A stretch of 53,441 nucleotides of DNA from Gemmatimonadota bacterium (GCA_029879725.1 JAOUPR010000014.1:1-53441); one strand, 5' to 3'. Shown: positions 8,767 through 17,181, numbered from the stretch's first letter. Numbers and translations are program-made. Notes: generated from the sequence alone by a model not told the origin.

Positions 8767-9402
8767 ATGGCTTACCCCTTCCAGCTTCCCGAGTTGGGAT
8801 ATGCGCACGACGCTCTCGAGCCCCATATCGACGCCCGGACCATGGAAATCCACCATGGGAAGCACCACGCCGGCTACACCGCGAAGCTGAATGCCGCTCT
8901 GGAGGGGCATGGGTCCCTGCATGGGTTCTCGGCCGAGAAACTCCTCCGGGCGATCCATTCCCTCCCGGCGGAGATTCGGGGTGCCGTGCGCGACAACGGC
9001 GGTGGTTTCCACAACCATGCTCTCTTCTGGGACATCCTGACACCGGGTGGAAGCGACGCGCCCACGGGGAAGCTCGCGGCCGCCATCGACGCCACCTTCG
9101 GGTCCTTCGGCACCTTCAAGGAGAAGTTCCAGGGCACGGCGGCCGGCCAGTTCGGTTCGGGTTGGGGGTGGCTGTGCGTCGACGCGATGGGAGGGCTGTC
9201 CTGCTTCGGGACGGCCAACCAGGACAGCCCGCTCATGACCGGGTTCACTCCGATTCTGGGCGTGGACGTGTGGGAGCACGCCTACTATCTCAGCTACCAG
9301 AACCGACGCCCCGAGTACCTGGCGGCGTTCTGGAACGTGGTGAACTGGGACCGTGTGGCGAGTCGGTACGAGGCCGCGGCGGGAGGCTGGCTCACCGCCT
9401 GA
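8767..9402 (+). CDS. sodA: Superoxide dismutase, Mn type
   Basis: A 211-residue Fe/Mn-family enzyme converting superoxide to oxygen and hydrogen peroxide. It has no signal peptide, so it is cytoplasmic. Metal ligands by alignment with E. coli SodA: H29 (MEIHHGKHH), H84 (NHALFW), D167 and H171 (VDVWEHAYY). The Mn-type pattern GGGFHNH with Gln152 in ANQDSPL supports manganese over iron, although cambialistic use is possible. The ATG at 8767 follows AAGGAG. The frame extends upstream to 8641, but the protein family starts at [10 protein letters not shown]. Confidence 0.96.
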   Translation: MAYPFQLPELGYAHDALEPHIDARTMEIHHGKHHAGYTAKLNAALEGHGSLHGFSAEKLLRAIHSLPAEIRGAVRDNGGGFHNHALFWDILTPGGSDAPTGKLAAAIDATFGSFGTFKEKFQGTAAGQFGSGWGWLCVDAMGGLSCFGTANQDSPLMTGFTPILGVDVWEHAYYLSYQNRRPEYLAAFWNVVNWDRVASRYEAAAGGWLTA

Positions 9403-9425
9403 TCCCCACGACGGGACGGCGGGGA

Positions 9426-9461
9426 GGGGCCGGGCGCATGCGCGCTCGGCCCCTTTCCTTT
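9426..9461 (+). terminator. Intrinsic terminator of the sod gene
   Basis: GGGGCCGGGCGC (9426-9437) pairs with GCGCTCGGCCCC (9442-9453) with one mismatch and an ATGC loop, followed by TTTCCTTT. It lies 24 bases after the sod stop. Confidence 0.8.
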
Positions 9462-9535
9462 GCTCTTCAGTTTCGTGCCCGGGTGCCGATATCGCTCGAG
9501 GTGCTGCCCAGGTGGGCGACCGGCCCCTTGCGGAG

Positions 9536-9555
9536 GAGTAAACGTATGTTTACTC
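9536..9555. promoter_or_regulatory. 20-bp palindrome across the ribosome site and start codon
   Basis: GAGTAAAC (9536-9543), GTAT, GTTTACTC (9548-9555) is a perfect inverted repeat. It spans the 3' end of GGAGGAG and the ATG at 9546. As DNA it could be a repressor operator; as RNA the hairpin would bury the initiation region. Confidence 0.5.
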
Positions 9556-10430
9556 ATGGTGGGTTCGCCCCCGAGGAAGGCGAACGACCGGACCGTTCCA
9601 TGCACTTCCCGCGAATGGCGCGCATGACCAGAAGCCCATCGACCTTCGGACGCTTCGGAACCGGCGTGGCATCCCTGGCCACGGCGGGTGCGCTGACGTT
9701 CGCCTGGGCCGCGATTCCGGCGCAGGCGCAGAGCCTTCGCGGCTCGGATCGGTCACTGGACCGTCAGAACCGCGCCGCCATCCAGCACGATTTCTCCTTT
9801 CTCGAGACCGGTGCACAGGTCCGGAAGTTCGCGGACAATGGATGGCTCGTGCGGATCCGGCCCAATGAAGACGTGGAGTTGCACGCCGTGTCCTTCCCGT
9901 ACGCGCGGCCGGAGGTGGAACTCTTCATCCGGCGCCTGGGGAGCCAGTATCGGGCGGCGTGCGGTGAACGCCTCGTGGTGACCAGCTTGACCCGACCGGC
10001 TACTCGGCAGCCGCGGAACGCCTCGGGTCGCTCGGTCCATCCCACCGGTATGGCGGTGGATCTCCGCTACAGCAGGGACCGACGTTGCCGGCGATGGCTC
10101 GAGGGGGTCCTGGTCGACCTGGAGAAGGCCGGAATCCTCGAGGCCACCCGTGAGCTGAGGCCCGCGCACTATCATGTGGCCGTGTTCCCACGGCAGTACG
10201 CGGCCTACGTTCGGCGGATGGAGACGAGAGCCGTGGCCCGCATGACGGTGGCGCAGGCGCGAGGTCGCGTGGAGGCTCCGTACACGGTACGACCGGGGGA
10301 CTCCCTCTGGACGATTGCCCGCCGGCACGACACGACGGTCGATGAACTGAAGGCCATCAACCAACTCCCCGGGAGCCGCATCTACGCGGGGCAGGTGCTC
10401 ACCGTACCGCTGGCGGGTCAGGAGCCCTGA
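9546..10430 (+). CDS. Secreted LysM protein with LAS-type (M15-like) metallopeptidase motifs (DUF5715-like)
   Basis: A 294-residue exported protein. The hydrophobic signal ends in AAIPAQAQ near residue 64. The central part carries the LAS metallopeptidase zinc pattern: S-x-HPTGMAVD with H165 and D172, then AHYHVAV with H208/H210. This suggests a peptidoglycan endo- or carboxypeptidase. Residues from about 240 are a LysM domain (YTVRPGDSLWTIARRHDTTVDELKAIN) that binds the wall. The ATG at 9546 follows GGAGGAG, but the n-region is then long; ATGs at 9600, 9615 or 9624 give a more normal signal peptide and would put the palindrome in the leader. Catalytic activity is inferred from motifs only. 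Confidence 0.75.
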   Translation: MFTHGGFAPEEGERPDRSMHFPRMARMTRSPSTFGRFGTGVASLATAGALTFAWAAIPAQAQSLRGSDRSLDRQNRAAIQHDFSFLETGAQVRKFADNGWLVRIRPNEDVELHAVSFPYARPEVELFIRRLGSQYRAACGERLVVTSLTRPATRQPRNASGRSVHPTGMAVDLRYSRDRRCRRWLEGVLVDLEKAGILEATRELRPAHYHVAVFPRQYAAYVRRMETRAVARMTVAQARGRVEAPYTVRPGDSLWTIARRHDTTVDELKAINQLPGSRIYAGQVLTVPLAGQEP

Positions 10431-10501
10431 CTTGAGGCCGAGGGGCAAGAGGCCGAAGCTGGGATCAGGAGCTTTCGACCCCCATCCGAGGCATCCACCC
10501 C

Positions 10502-11083
10502 GTGATCACGTCCGCACCACGTCCCATATACCTGGTGGGCGCACCCGGTCCACGCCGCGATTCCCTCGCGGGTGACCTGGGTGGCCCCCACATCGCCATG
10601 GACCGCGTCCAGGCGGAAGCGCTCCCGGTCGGGTTCACGCCGGGAGTGGTCCTTCTGGACGCCGAGACGCTGTCTCCCGAAGACCTGCTCGTACTGGGCG
10701 AGCGATTGGGCGGTGGGGCCGAGGGGTGGAGCGTCGCGGTCATCGGGAATGGCGACCCTCGTCCCGTCCGATCCCTGTCCTTCGGATTCTCCCGATCGTT
10801 GTCCGACGCGGGAGCCGCGCTTCGGCACCCGCGCGATCACCACGGAGCGCTCCTGGAACTTCATGGCGTCGTCGCCGACGTGTCGGTGATCCGTCACGAC
10901 CTGAACAATCCGCTCACCTCCGCCCTCGCGGAGGTCCAACTCCTCCTCTTCGATTCGCCCACGGAAGAGGTGACGGAAGCGATGGAGATCCTCCAGGGCC
11001 AGTTGCGCCGGATGAGGGACATGGTGGCGGCCCTGGGTCATATCCGTGAGCCGAGGAAGACAGCCGAAGTCCCGCGGGACTGA
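10502..11083 (+). CDS. Stand-alone degenerate receiver plus HisKA (DHp) protein without ATPase domain
   Basis: A 193-residue protein starting at a GTG. The N-terminal 110 residues have a receiver-like pattern of alternating strands and helices, with GVVLLDAETLSPEDLLVLGERL near residues 43-64, but the rest of the acidic pocket is not evident. The C-terminal part has VIRHDLNNPLTSALAEVQLLL near residue 130, an H-box like those of histidine kinases, followed by the second helix (EILQGQLRRMRDMVAAL). No N, G1, F or G2 boxes follow before the stop, so it cannot bind ATP. It lies just upstream of pilS on the same strand. It may be a phosphotransfer or dimerisation partner of the pilus kinases. Confidence 0.6.
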   Translation: MITSAPRPIYLVGAPGPRRDSLAGDLGGPHIAMDRVQAEALPVGFTPGVVLLDAETLSPEDLLVLGERLGGGAEGWSVAVIGNGDPRPVRSLSFGFSRSLSDAGAALRHPRDHHGALLELHGVVADVSVIRHDLNNPLTSALAEVQLLLFDSPTEEVTEAMEILQGQLRRMRDMVAALGHIREPRKTAEVPRD

Positions 11084-11163
11084 TCCCGATCCTCTCGCTT
11101 GCGAGAGGACCCTGGGCGGCGCCTGTCCCCCGCGCACCCGATCACGGGCGCACGGAACGCATG

Positions 11164-11202
11164 ATTGCATTATGCGAGCCCCGCACCATTGCATTGTGCA
11201 AT
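11164..11202. promoter_or_regulatory. Repeated ATTGCA palindromic elements before pilS
   Basis: ATTGCA-TTG-TGCAAT at 11188-11202 is a perfect inverted repeat. A decayed copy, ATTGCATTATGCGAG, lies at 11164-11178, 24 bases away. The stretch is A/T-rich with codons (TTA, GTA, AGG, CGA) unlike the genes here, so it is a control region, not the N-terminus of PilS. A weak TTGCAT-N18-TAGCTT promoter overlaps it. Confidence 0.45.
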
Positions 11203-11289
11203 AGGCCGGCGGTAGCTTTGGAGGGACGAAACGCTTTCGATACGCCATTCCGGATCGGACCCGGTGCGCTTCCCTACTACAGAGACCGT

Positions 11290-12957
11290 GTGACCGACCC
11301 GACCCCACTCCACCGCGAGAAGACTCCCTCCGGACTCTCGTTCAGCCGGCGCGACGTGCTGCGGTGGATCTACGTGGGGCGCCTCACGCTCGTCACGGGG
11401 ATCCTGGCCGGGGCGTTGCGTGCGTGGCTCTTCGTTCAGCCCCAGACGACCCTCGTGGCCACGGTCATGTTCCTTGTGGCGTGGAGCGTGACCGGGGCCT
11501 CCTTCTGGTATACCAACGTTCTGCGGAGGACGCCGGGAGAAAACTTCGTCTACGCGCAGCTCATGCTGGACATCTCCCTGGTTACGGGGATCATCCACAT
11601 AACCGGCGGACCCCAGAGCAACTTCTCCCCGCTCTACATCCTGGTCATCTCCGCCGGCGCCCTTCTCCTCCCCCTGTACGGTGGCGTGCTCATCGGCGCT
11701 CTGGCCAGCATCGTGTATTTCGCCGACGTGGTGTGGGGGTATCAGGGCGCGCTCCAGATCGACGTCGCGCTCCAGCTGGTCCTGTTCGCCGTGGTGGCGC
11801 TCCTGACGGGACTCGTGGGAGACCGGCTCCGCAGGGCCGGTGTGGCCCTGGGAGAGGTGGAGTCGGCGCTCAGGCAGCTCCGCCTGGACACGAGCGACAT
11901 CCTGGCCAACCTGTCCACCGGTGTGCTCACGGTGGACGGCGAGGGGCGGTTGGCGTACACGAATCCCGCGGGGGAGGCACTCCTCGGACTCCCGGCCCGG
12001 GAATGGTTGGGGCGGCCGGTCCTCGACGAGATGGAGAGGGCCGCTCCCGGGATGGGTCGCATCATGCGGGAGGCCATCTCGTCCGGAACGCGGGTCGGAC
12101 GGTTTCGAACCGTGGTCCGCAGGGACGGGAAGGACGTGGCACTCGGGATCAGCACCGCCGTTCTCGAGAGGGCGGAGGAGGGGGCGCCGTCGGTGACGGC
12201 CATCTTCCAGGACATCACGGATCTCGAACGCCTGGACCTCCTGGATCGCCGGGCCCAACGGCTCGAGGCCGTGGCGGAGCTCTCCGCCTCCCTCGCCCAC
12301 GAAATCAAGAATCCCCTGGCGTCCATCAGGAGCGCCGTGGAGCAGTTGTCGCGCTCACCGCTTTCCGAGGAGGACCGGGCCGTGCTCGAACGCCTGGTCC
12401 TCGGCGAGTCGGATCGCCTGAGCCGTCTCCTCTCCGAGTTCCTCGAGTTCTCCGGGGTCCAGATGGGGGTGCGCAACGACGTCGACCTCTCCTCGGTGGT
12501 GAACGACTGCGTTGCCTTGCTCCGCCAGGACCCCACGGCGCTCGCGGGCGTGGAGGTGGCGGCCGAGGGGTCGGATCGTCCGGTTTGGATATGGGGAGAC
12601 GCGGATCTTCTTCACCGCGCGGTGTTCAATCTGGTGCTCAACGCCGTCCAGTTCGCCGGCGAAGGCGGGCGGGTGAGCGTGTCCGTGCGGGTGGAGGGAG
12701 AACATCCGCACGGGGGCACGGTGGACGTTCCGTGTCCCGTCGCGCTGAGCGTGCGGGATTCGGGCCCGGGCGTGGACCCGGAGGTGGTGGGGAGGATATT
12801 CGACCCATTCTTCACCACGCGCCCGGGTGGAAACGGTCTTGGGTTGTCGGTGGTGCACCGTTCGGTGGCGGCACACGACGGGGCCATCCTGGTGGAGCGC
12901 GCCCCCGGGGGAGGGGCCGAGTTCGTGATTCTTCTGCCCGGGCTTCCCCGGGAATAG
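11290..12957 (+). CDS. pilS: PilS-like membrane sensor histidine kinase
   Basis: A 555-residue kinase with about six N-terminal membrane segments (roughly residues 20-180), the layout of Pseudomonas PilS, which senses pilin in the membrane. A PAS domain follows (DILANLSTGVLTVDGEGRLAYTNPAGEALLG), then HisKA with the H-box SLAHEIKNPLASIRSAVEQL, and HATPase_c boxes N (HRAVFNLVLNAVQF), G1 (VRDSGPGVDPE), F (IFDPFFTTRPGG) and G2 (NGLGLSVV). It should phosphorylate the PilR product 14 bases downstream. The frame is open to 11161, but that part has non-coding composition and holds the ATTGCA palindromes; the GTG at 11290 is preferred, without a clear ribosome site. Confidence 0.88.
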   Translation: MTDPTPLHREKTPSGLSFSRRDVLRWIYVGRLTLVTGILAGALRAWLFVQPQTTLVATVMFLVAWSVTGASFWYTNVLRRTPGENFVYAQLMLDISLVTGIIHITGGPQSNFSPLYILVISAGALLLPLYGGVLIGALASIVYFADVVWGYQGALQIDVALQLVLFAVVALLTGLVGDRLRRAGVALGEVESALRQLRLDTSDILANLSTGVLTVDGEGRLAYTNPAGEALLGLPAREWLGRPVLDEMERAAPGMGRIMREAISSGTRVGRFRTVVRRDGKDVALGISTAVLERAEEGAPSVTAIFQDITDLERLDLLDRRAQRLEAVAELSASLAHEIKNPLASIRSAVEQLSRSPLSEEDRAVLERLVLGESDRLSRLLSEFLEFSGVQMGVRNDVDLSSVVNDCVALLRQDPTALAGVEVAAEGSDRPVWIWGDADLLHRAVFNLVLNAVQFAGEGGRVSVSVRVEGEHPHGGTVDVPCPVALSVRDSGPGVDPEVVGRIFDPFFTTRPGGNGLGLSVVHRSVAAHDGAILVERAPGGGAEFVILLPGLPRE

Positions 12958-12971
12958 GGGGTGGGAAGATC

Positions 12972-14342
12972 GTGTCCCGATCGGTGAAGATACTCCTGGT
13001 GGACGACGAAGTGGGGATTCTGGACACCCTGGACATCCTGTTGCGCGGCGAAGGGTACGACGTCGTGAGGGCGGAGGGGGGGAAAGCCGGACTGGAACTG
13101 ATCGAGCGGGAGCGACCGGACCTCGTCCTGACGGACATCCGCATGCCCGGCGTGACCGGTCTCGAAGTGCTGGCCCGGGCCCGGGAACTCGACCCCGAGA
13201 TGCCCGTGATCCTCATGACCGCGCAGGCATCCCTCCAGTCCGCCATGCGTGCCGTGAACGAGGGCGCCTTCTACTACCTCCAGAAGCCCTTCGCCAACGA
13301 CGAACTCCTCGCCATCTGCGGTCGGGCGGTGGAGGTCCGGGCGCTCAAGGTGGAAAACCGGGCCTTGAAGAAGGAGATTCGTCGCAGGGACCGTTCCGCG
13401 GACCTGCGGCCCGTGGGGAAGGCCCGCGGGTTCACGGACGTGCTCCGGCTGGCCGAAACGGTGGCGCCTACCGATTCCACGGTTCTCATCAGTGGTGAGA
13501 GTGGGACGGGAAAGGAGGTCGTGGCACGGTACATCCACGGTCTTTCGCATCGGGCGGGAGAGACCTTCTCGTCCATCAACTGCGGGGCGCTCCCCGAGAG
13601 CCTCCTGGAGAGCGAGCTCTTCGGCCACACCAAGGGTTCGTTCACGGGGGCGGTGAGAGACAAGGTGGGGCTCCTGGTGGCGGCCGGCGGCGGGACGCTC
13701 TTCCTCGACGAGATCGGAGAAATGAGTCCCGCCACGCAGGTGAAGCTCCTGCGGGCGATCCAGGAACGAGAGGTGATTCCCGTGGGATCGACCGATCCGG
13801 TGGCCGTGGACGTCCGGATCCTCGCCGCGACCAACCGTGACCTCGAGGACGAGATCCGGCGCGGGGCGTTCCGCAGTGACCTGTACTATCGGCTCAACGT
13901 GATCCAACTCCACCTGCCGCCCTTGCGCGAGAGGAAGGAAGACATCCCCTTGTTGGCGCGTTACTTCGTGGATCGACTCGGACGGGAGCAGAGCAGGGAG
14001 GTGCCTCTCGACCTGGACGACGATGCGCTGGCGGCGCTCAACGAGTACGATTGGCCGGGAAACGTGCGCGAGCTCGAGAACGCGTTGGAACGTGCCGCGG
14101 TGCTGGCGAAGGGGAACGCCATCACCCTGGGCGCGCTCCCGGATCGGGTGCGCGAGGCGCCTCCCCTCCGCGTGGTGGGCGGAGGATTGCCGCCGAACCC
14201 CACCATGGAGGTCATCGAGAAGGCCTATATCCTCTGGGTTCTCCAGGCGGAAGGAGGAAACAAGACCCGGGCTTCGGAGGTTCTGGGCATCGATCCCTCC
14301 ACGTTGTACAGGAAGTTGAACCGTTTCGGCATCGAGGTCTGA
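12972..14342 (+). CDS. pilR: PilR-like sigma-54-dependent response regulator
   Basis: A 456-residue NtrC-family activator with three domains. The receiver (1-120) has ILLVDDE, phospho-Asp D55 in LTDIRMPG and Lys in LQKPF. The AAA+ domain has Walker A GESGTGKE (175-182), GSFTGA (222-227) and Walker B GGTLFLDEIGE. GSFTGA is a tolerated variant of the sigma-54 contact loop GAFTGA. The C-terminus is a Fis-type helix-turn-helix (NKTRASEVLGIDPSTLYRKLNRFGI). The start is a GTG 14 bases after pilS. The likely target is the sigma-54 promoter of the first pilin at 17325. A longer open frame reaching back to 11364 is a shadow over pilS. Confidence 0.92.
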   Translation: MSRSVKILLVDDEVGILDTLDILLRGEGYDVVRAEGGKAGLELIERERPDLVLTDIRMPGVTGLEVLARARELDPEMPVILMTAQASLQSAMRAVNEGAFYYLQKPFANDELLAICGRAVEVRALKVENRALKKEIRRRDRSADLRPVGKARGFTDVLRLAETVAPTDSTVLISGESGTGKEVVARYIHGLSHRAGETFSSINCGALPESLLESELFGHTKGSFTGAVRDKVGLLVAAGGGTLFLDEIGEMSPATQVKLLRAIQEREVIPVGSTDPVAVDVRILAATNRDLEDEIRRGAFRSDLYYRLNVIQLHLPPLRERKEDIPLLARYFVDRLGREQSREVPLDLDDDALAALNEYDWPGNVRELENALERAAVLAKGNAITLGALPDRVREAPPLRVVGGGLPPNPTMEVIEKAYILWVLQAEGGNKTRASEVLGIDPSTLYRKLNRFGIEV

Positions 14343-14401
14343 TGCGCTCGTTCCCCGGGGGATATGGCTCGGGACAGGTCCCCTCCAATGAGGAGTATGT
14401 G

Positions 14402-15268
14402 ATGCACGGTTTCGAAGAGAGGCGCTTTCGCCCCCTGGCGGTGGATACGGATCTTCCATGGGATCGGATCCGGCTCTCGGTGGTGGTGCCGGTATTCAAC
14501 GAAGCCCGTACGGTGGAGGAGCTCCTGCGGCAGGTACGCTCCGTGCCGCTCGCCCTGGAGGTCATCGTCGTGGATGACGGCTCCACGGACGGCACGCGGG
14601 ACATCCTTCCGGGACTGGCCGAGAACGGGCTCATCGACCACCTGGTGATGCACGAGGTCAACCGCGGCAAGGGTGCCGCGCTGCGGACCGGCTTCGCCCA
14701 CGCCACCGGCCACGTCGTCGTCGTCCAGGACGCCGACATGGAGTACGACCCCCGCGAGTTCCCCCTCCTTCTGGAGCCCATCCTCTCGGGGAAGGCCGAC
14801 GCGGTGTACGGATCCCGCTTCCTCGGCGGACCCCATCGGGTGCTCTTCTTCTGGCATTCCGTGGGGAACCGCTTCCTCACGCTCCTCTCCAACATGTTCA
14901 CCGACGTGAACCTCACCGACATGGAGACGTGCTACAAGATGGTGCGGCGCGAGCTTCTCCAGTCCCTCCCCCTGTCGGCGGATCGCTTCGGGATCGAGCC
15001 GGAGCTCACGGCCCGGCTCGCCCAGGCCCAGGCCCGCATCTACGAGCTCCCCATCTCGTACAACGGACGGTCGTACGCCGAGGGGAAGAAGATCGGGTGG
15101 AAGGACGGGGTGTCCGCGCTCTGGTGCATCGTCAAGTACAACGTCTTTCCGCCCGCGGTGCCGGAGTGGCGCCCGCCGAAGGTGCCGGCGTGGCAGGAGG
15201 GGGACGGCGCGGCGAAGATCGTTGGAGCCCCCGCCGACCGGGCCCAGCAGCAGGGACCGCCATCGTGA
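14402..15268 (+). CDS. GT2 glycosyltransferase, polyprenyl-phosphate sugar synthase-like
   Basis: A 288-residue family 2 glycosyltransferase resembling dolichyl/polyprenyl-phosphate mannose synthase, which moves a hexose from a nucleotide sugar to a lipid phosphate. Visible: SVVVPVFNEARTVEELL, VIVVDDGSTDGT, GKGAALRTGF, the metal-binding QDADMEYDP and YGSRFLGG. There are no C-terminal membrane helices, like soluble DPM1. I chose the ATG at 14402 because GAGGAG stands just before it; an ATG at 14342 overlapping the pilR stop would add 20 residues. Its stop overlaps the GTG of the TMTC-like gene, so the donor and transferase are translationally coupled. The sugar is unknown. Confidence 0.88.
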   Translation: MHGFEERRFRPLAVDTDLPWDRIRLSVVVPVFNEARTVEELLRQVRSVPLALEVIVVDDGSTDGTRDILPGLAENGLIDHLVMHEVNRGKGAALRTGFAHATGHVVVVQDADMEYDPREFPLLLEPILSGKADAVYGSRFLGGPHRVLFFWHSVGNRFLTLLSNMFTDVNLTDMETCYKMVRRELLQSLPLSADRFGIEPELTARLAQAQARIYELPISYNGRSYAEGKKIGWKDGVSALWCIVKYNVFPPAVPEWRPPKVPAWQEGDGAAKIVGAPADRAQQQGPPS

Positions 15269-17181
15269 CGGACAACCCGATGCCGCGAATCACGCCTTCG
15301 CTCCCCTCCCCGCTGAGGAACCTCCGCGTGGCGGCCGTTCTCGTGTGGGCCCTGGGGGCACTGGCGTACGCCAACTCCGTGCCCAACGAGTTCGCGTACG
15401 ACGACATGCACATCATCGTGGAGAACCCCGGGATCCAGAGTCTCGACTCCCTTCCCGCCGCCCTCGCGCACCCGTACTGGACGGGTGGGTTCGGCCGCGA
15501 GCTGGGCCTCTGGCGCCCCACCACGACCCTGGTGCTCGGATTGGAGTACGCGGTGGCGGGGGAGTACCACACCTTCTATCACCTGGTGAACGTGTTGGTG
15601 CACGCCGGGGTTTCGGTCCTGGTCGTTCTCCTCCTCTTCGAGCTCCTCTCGCTCCCCGCGGCGTTCGCGGGCGGGTTGATCTTCGCCGTCCATCCGGTGC
15701 ACGTGGAGGCCGTGGCCAACGTCATCGGCGTGGCCGAGCTCCTTTCCGCGGGCTTCTTCCTGGCCGCGTGCCTCGTGCACGTCCGCAGCGGGCCGGAGTC
15801 CCGCTGGCGATCATCCCTGGCGGTGGGCCTCCTGTACATGCTGGCCTTCGGGGCGAAGGAGAGCGCCGTGACGCTCCCGGGTATCATCTTCCTCCTGGAC
15901 GGAGCCAGGGAACGGCTCTCCCACCGGGACCTCGCCGGCTACCTTCGGCGGCGATGGAAGGTATACGGCGTGATGGCCGTGGTGGCCGCCTTCATGCTCC
16001 TCGTCCGCGTCCGTATCCTGGGGAGCGTGGCGAGTCCCTTCGGCCCTCTCGGCGCGGACCTCCTCGAGGAGGTTCCGAAAATCTGGACCCTGGCCGAGGT
16101 ATGGAGCCACTACGTCCGCCTCATGATCTTCCCCATGGATCTGTCCATGGACTATTCCCCCAACGTCATCCCCATCTCCATGGGATGGGGTGCCGCCAAT
16201 TCGGTGGGCGCAGTGCTCGCCCTTGCCATCCTCGCGGGAGCACTCTTCGCCTGGCGCCGACCGGAGATGGCCCGCGGGCGCGATACCGCGCGGGCCGCTT
16301 CGTTCGCGGTCGTCTGGTTCGTCATCACCATCTCTCCCATCGCCAACGTATTCTTCCTCTCCGGCGTGCTCCTGGCGGAGAGGACTCTGTATCTGCCTTC
16401 GGTGGGGATCGTGGCGGCCATGGGGTGGGCGGTCGTCCGGTGGGCGAGGATCCGCCCCAGGGGTGCGTGGGTGGGGTTGGGCGTGGTGGTACTTCTCATG
16501 GGTGCCAAGACCTACGACCGGAATCCGACATGGAAGGACAACCTCACGGCGTTCGGACAGCTCCTCGAGGACTACCCCCATTCGGGCCGGTCCCAGTGGG
16601 TCCTCGGAGATCTCTTCTTCCAGCAGGGACGGGAGCGGGAGGGGCTGGTCTCGTACCGCGCCGCCATCGACATCCTCGGGCCGCACTACCAGCTCATCAC
16701 GGAGATCAGCCGGAAGCTCATGTCCCGGGAGCGGTACGACGCGGCGGAGCATTTGCTGAACTTCGCTTGGAAGGACAACCCCGGGATCCAAGTGGCTCCG
16801 GGCATCCTGGCGACCATTGCCTCGGAGAAGGGGGATGCTCTCGCGACCGAGACGTACTGCCTGGCGGTGATCGAGATCAAGGAGACCGATCCCGGATGCC
16901 ACCACCTCCTCGCCTGGGCGTACGCCGATCAGGGGCGGTGGGAGGAAGCGGCCCGCTCCCGAACCCGTGCCATCGAGTTGGGTGAGGGCGACTACTGGCA
17001 GCAATGGATGTCTCTTTTCTATCTGGAACTCCACGCTGGGGACACCACCGCGGCACTCGTGGCTCTCGATTCGGCTCGCGCCAAGACCGTTCTGTCGAGT
17101 GCACTCGATCAGGTGAACGCGCTGTACGTGGAGCTCGGATTCCAGATGGATACGGTCGAGTCCGGCGGCGCGACCCGCTGA
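15265..17181 (+). CDS. TMTC-like membrane glycosyltransferase (GT-C, DUF1736) with C-terminal TPR repeats
   Basis: A 638-residue polytopic protein with about ten membrane segments to residue 420, followed by TPR-like repeats (about 440-638). It matches the plan of TMTC O-mannosyltransferases: an acidic DD pair (46-47) in the first outer loop (FAYDDMHIIVENPGI), HPVHVEAVANVIGVAELLS, KESAVTLPGIIFLLDG, and LLAERTLYLPSVG. Such GT-C enzymes transfer a sugar from a polyprenyl phosphate to Ser/Thr of exported proteins; the TPRs often bind the acceptor. It is coupled to the GT2 gene by a GTGA overlap and precedes the pilin genes, suggesting pilin O-glycosylation (inference). An ATG at 15280 is an alternative start. 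Confidence 0.85.
   Translation: MTDNPMPRITPSLPSPLRNLRVAAVLVWALGALAYANSVPNEFAYDDMHIIVENPGIQSLDSLPAALAHPYWTGGFGRELGLWRPTTTLVLGLEYAVAGEYHTFYHLVNVLVHAGVSVLVVLLLFELLSLPAAFAGGLIFAVHPVHVEAVANVIGVAELLSAGFFLAACLVHVRSGPESRWRSSLAVGLLYMLAFGAKESAVTLPGIIFLLDGARERLSHRDLAGYLRRRWKVYGVMAVVAAFMLLVRVRILGSVASPFGPLGADLLEEVPKIWTLAEVWSHYVRLMIFPMDLSMDYSPNVIPISMGWGAANSVGAVLALAILAGALFAWRRPEMARGRDTARAASFAVVWFVITISPIANVFFLSGVLLAERTLYLPSVGIVAAMGWAVVRWARIRPRGAWVGLGVVVLLMGAKTYDRNPTWKDNLTAFGQLLEDYPHSGRSQWVLGDLFFQQGREREGLVSYRAAIDILGPHYQLITEISRKLMSRERYDAAEHLLNFAWKDNPGIQVAPGILATIASEKGDALATETYCLAVIEIKETDPGCHHLLAWAYADQGRWEEAARSRTRAIELGEGDYWQQWMSLFYLELHAGDTTAALVALDSARAKTVLSSALDQVNALYVELGFQMDTVESGGATR

Noticed and set aside
11161..11289. 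N-terminal 43 codons of the pilS open frame
   Set aside because: Codons such as TTA, GTA, AGG and CGA, and two palindromic elements, show this is control DNA; the GTG at 11290 is preferred.
11364..14342. A 992-codon frame running through pilS and pilR
   Set aside because: Only the part from the GTG at 12972 encodes a recognisable protein (PilR); the front half is an out-of-frame reading of pilS.
12612..14459. A 615-codon minus-strand frame opposite pilR
   Set aside because: Shadow of the regulator; no family resemblance.
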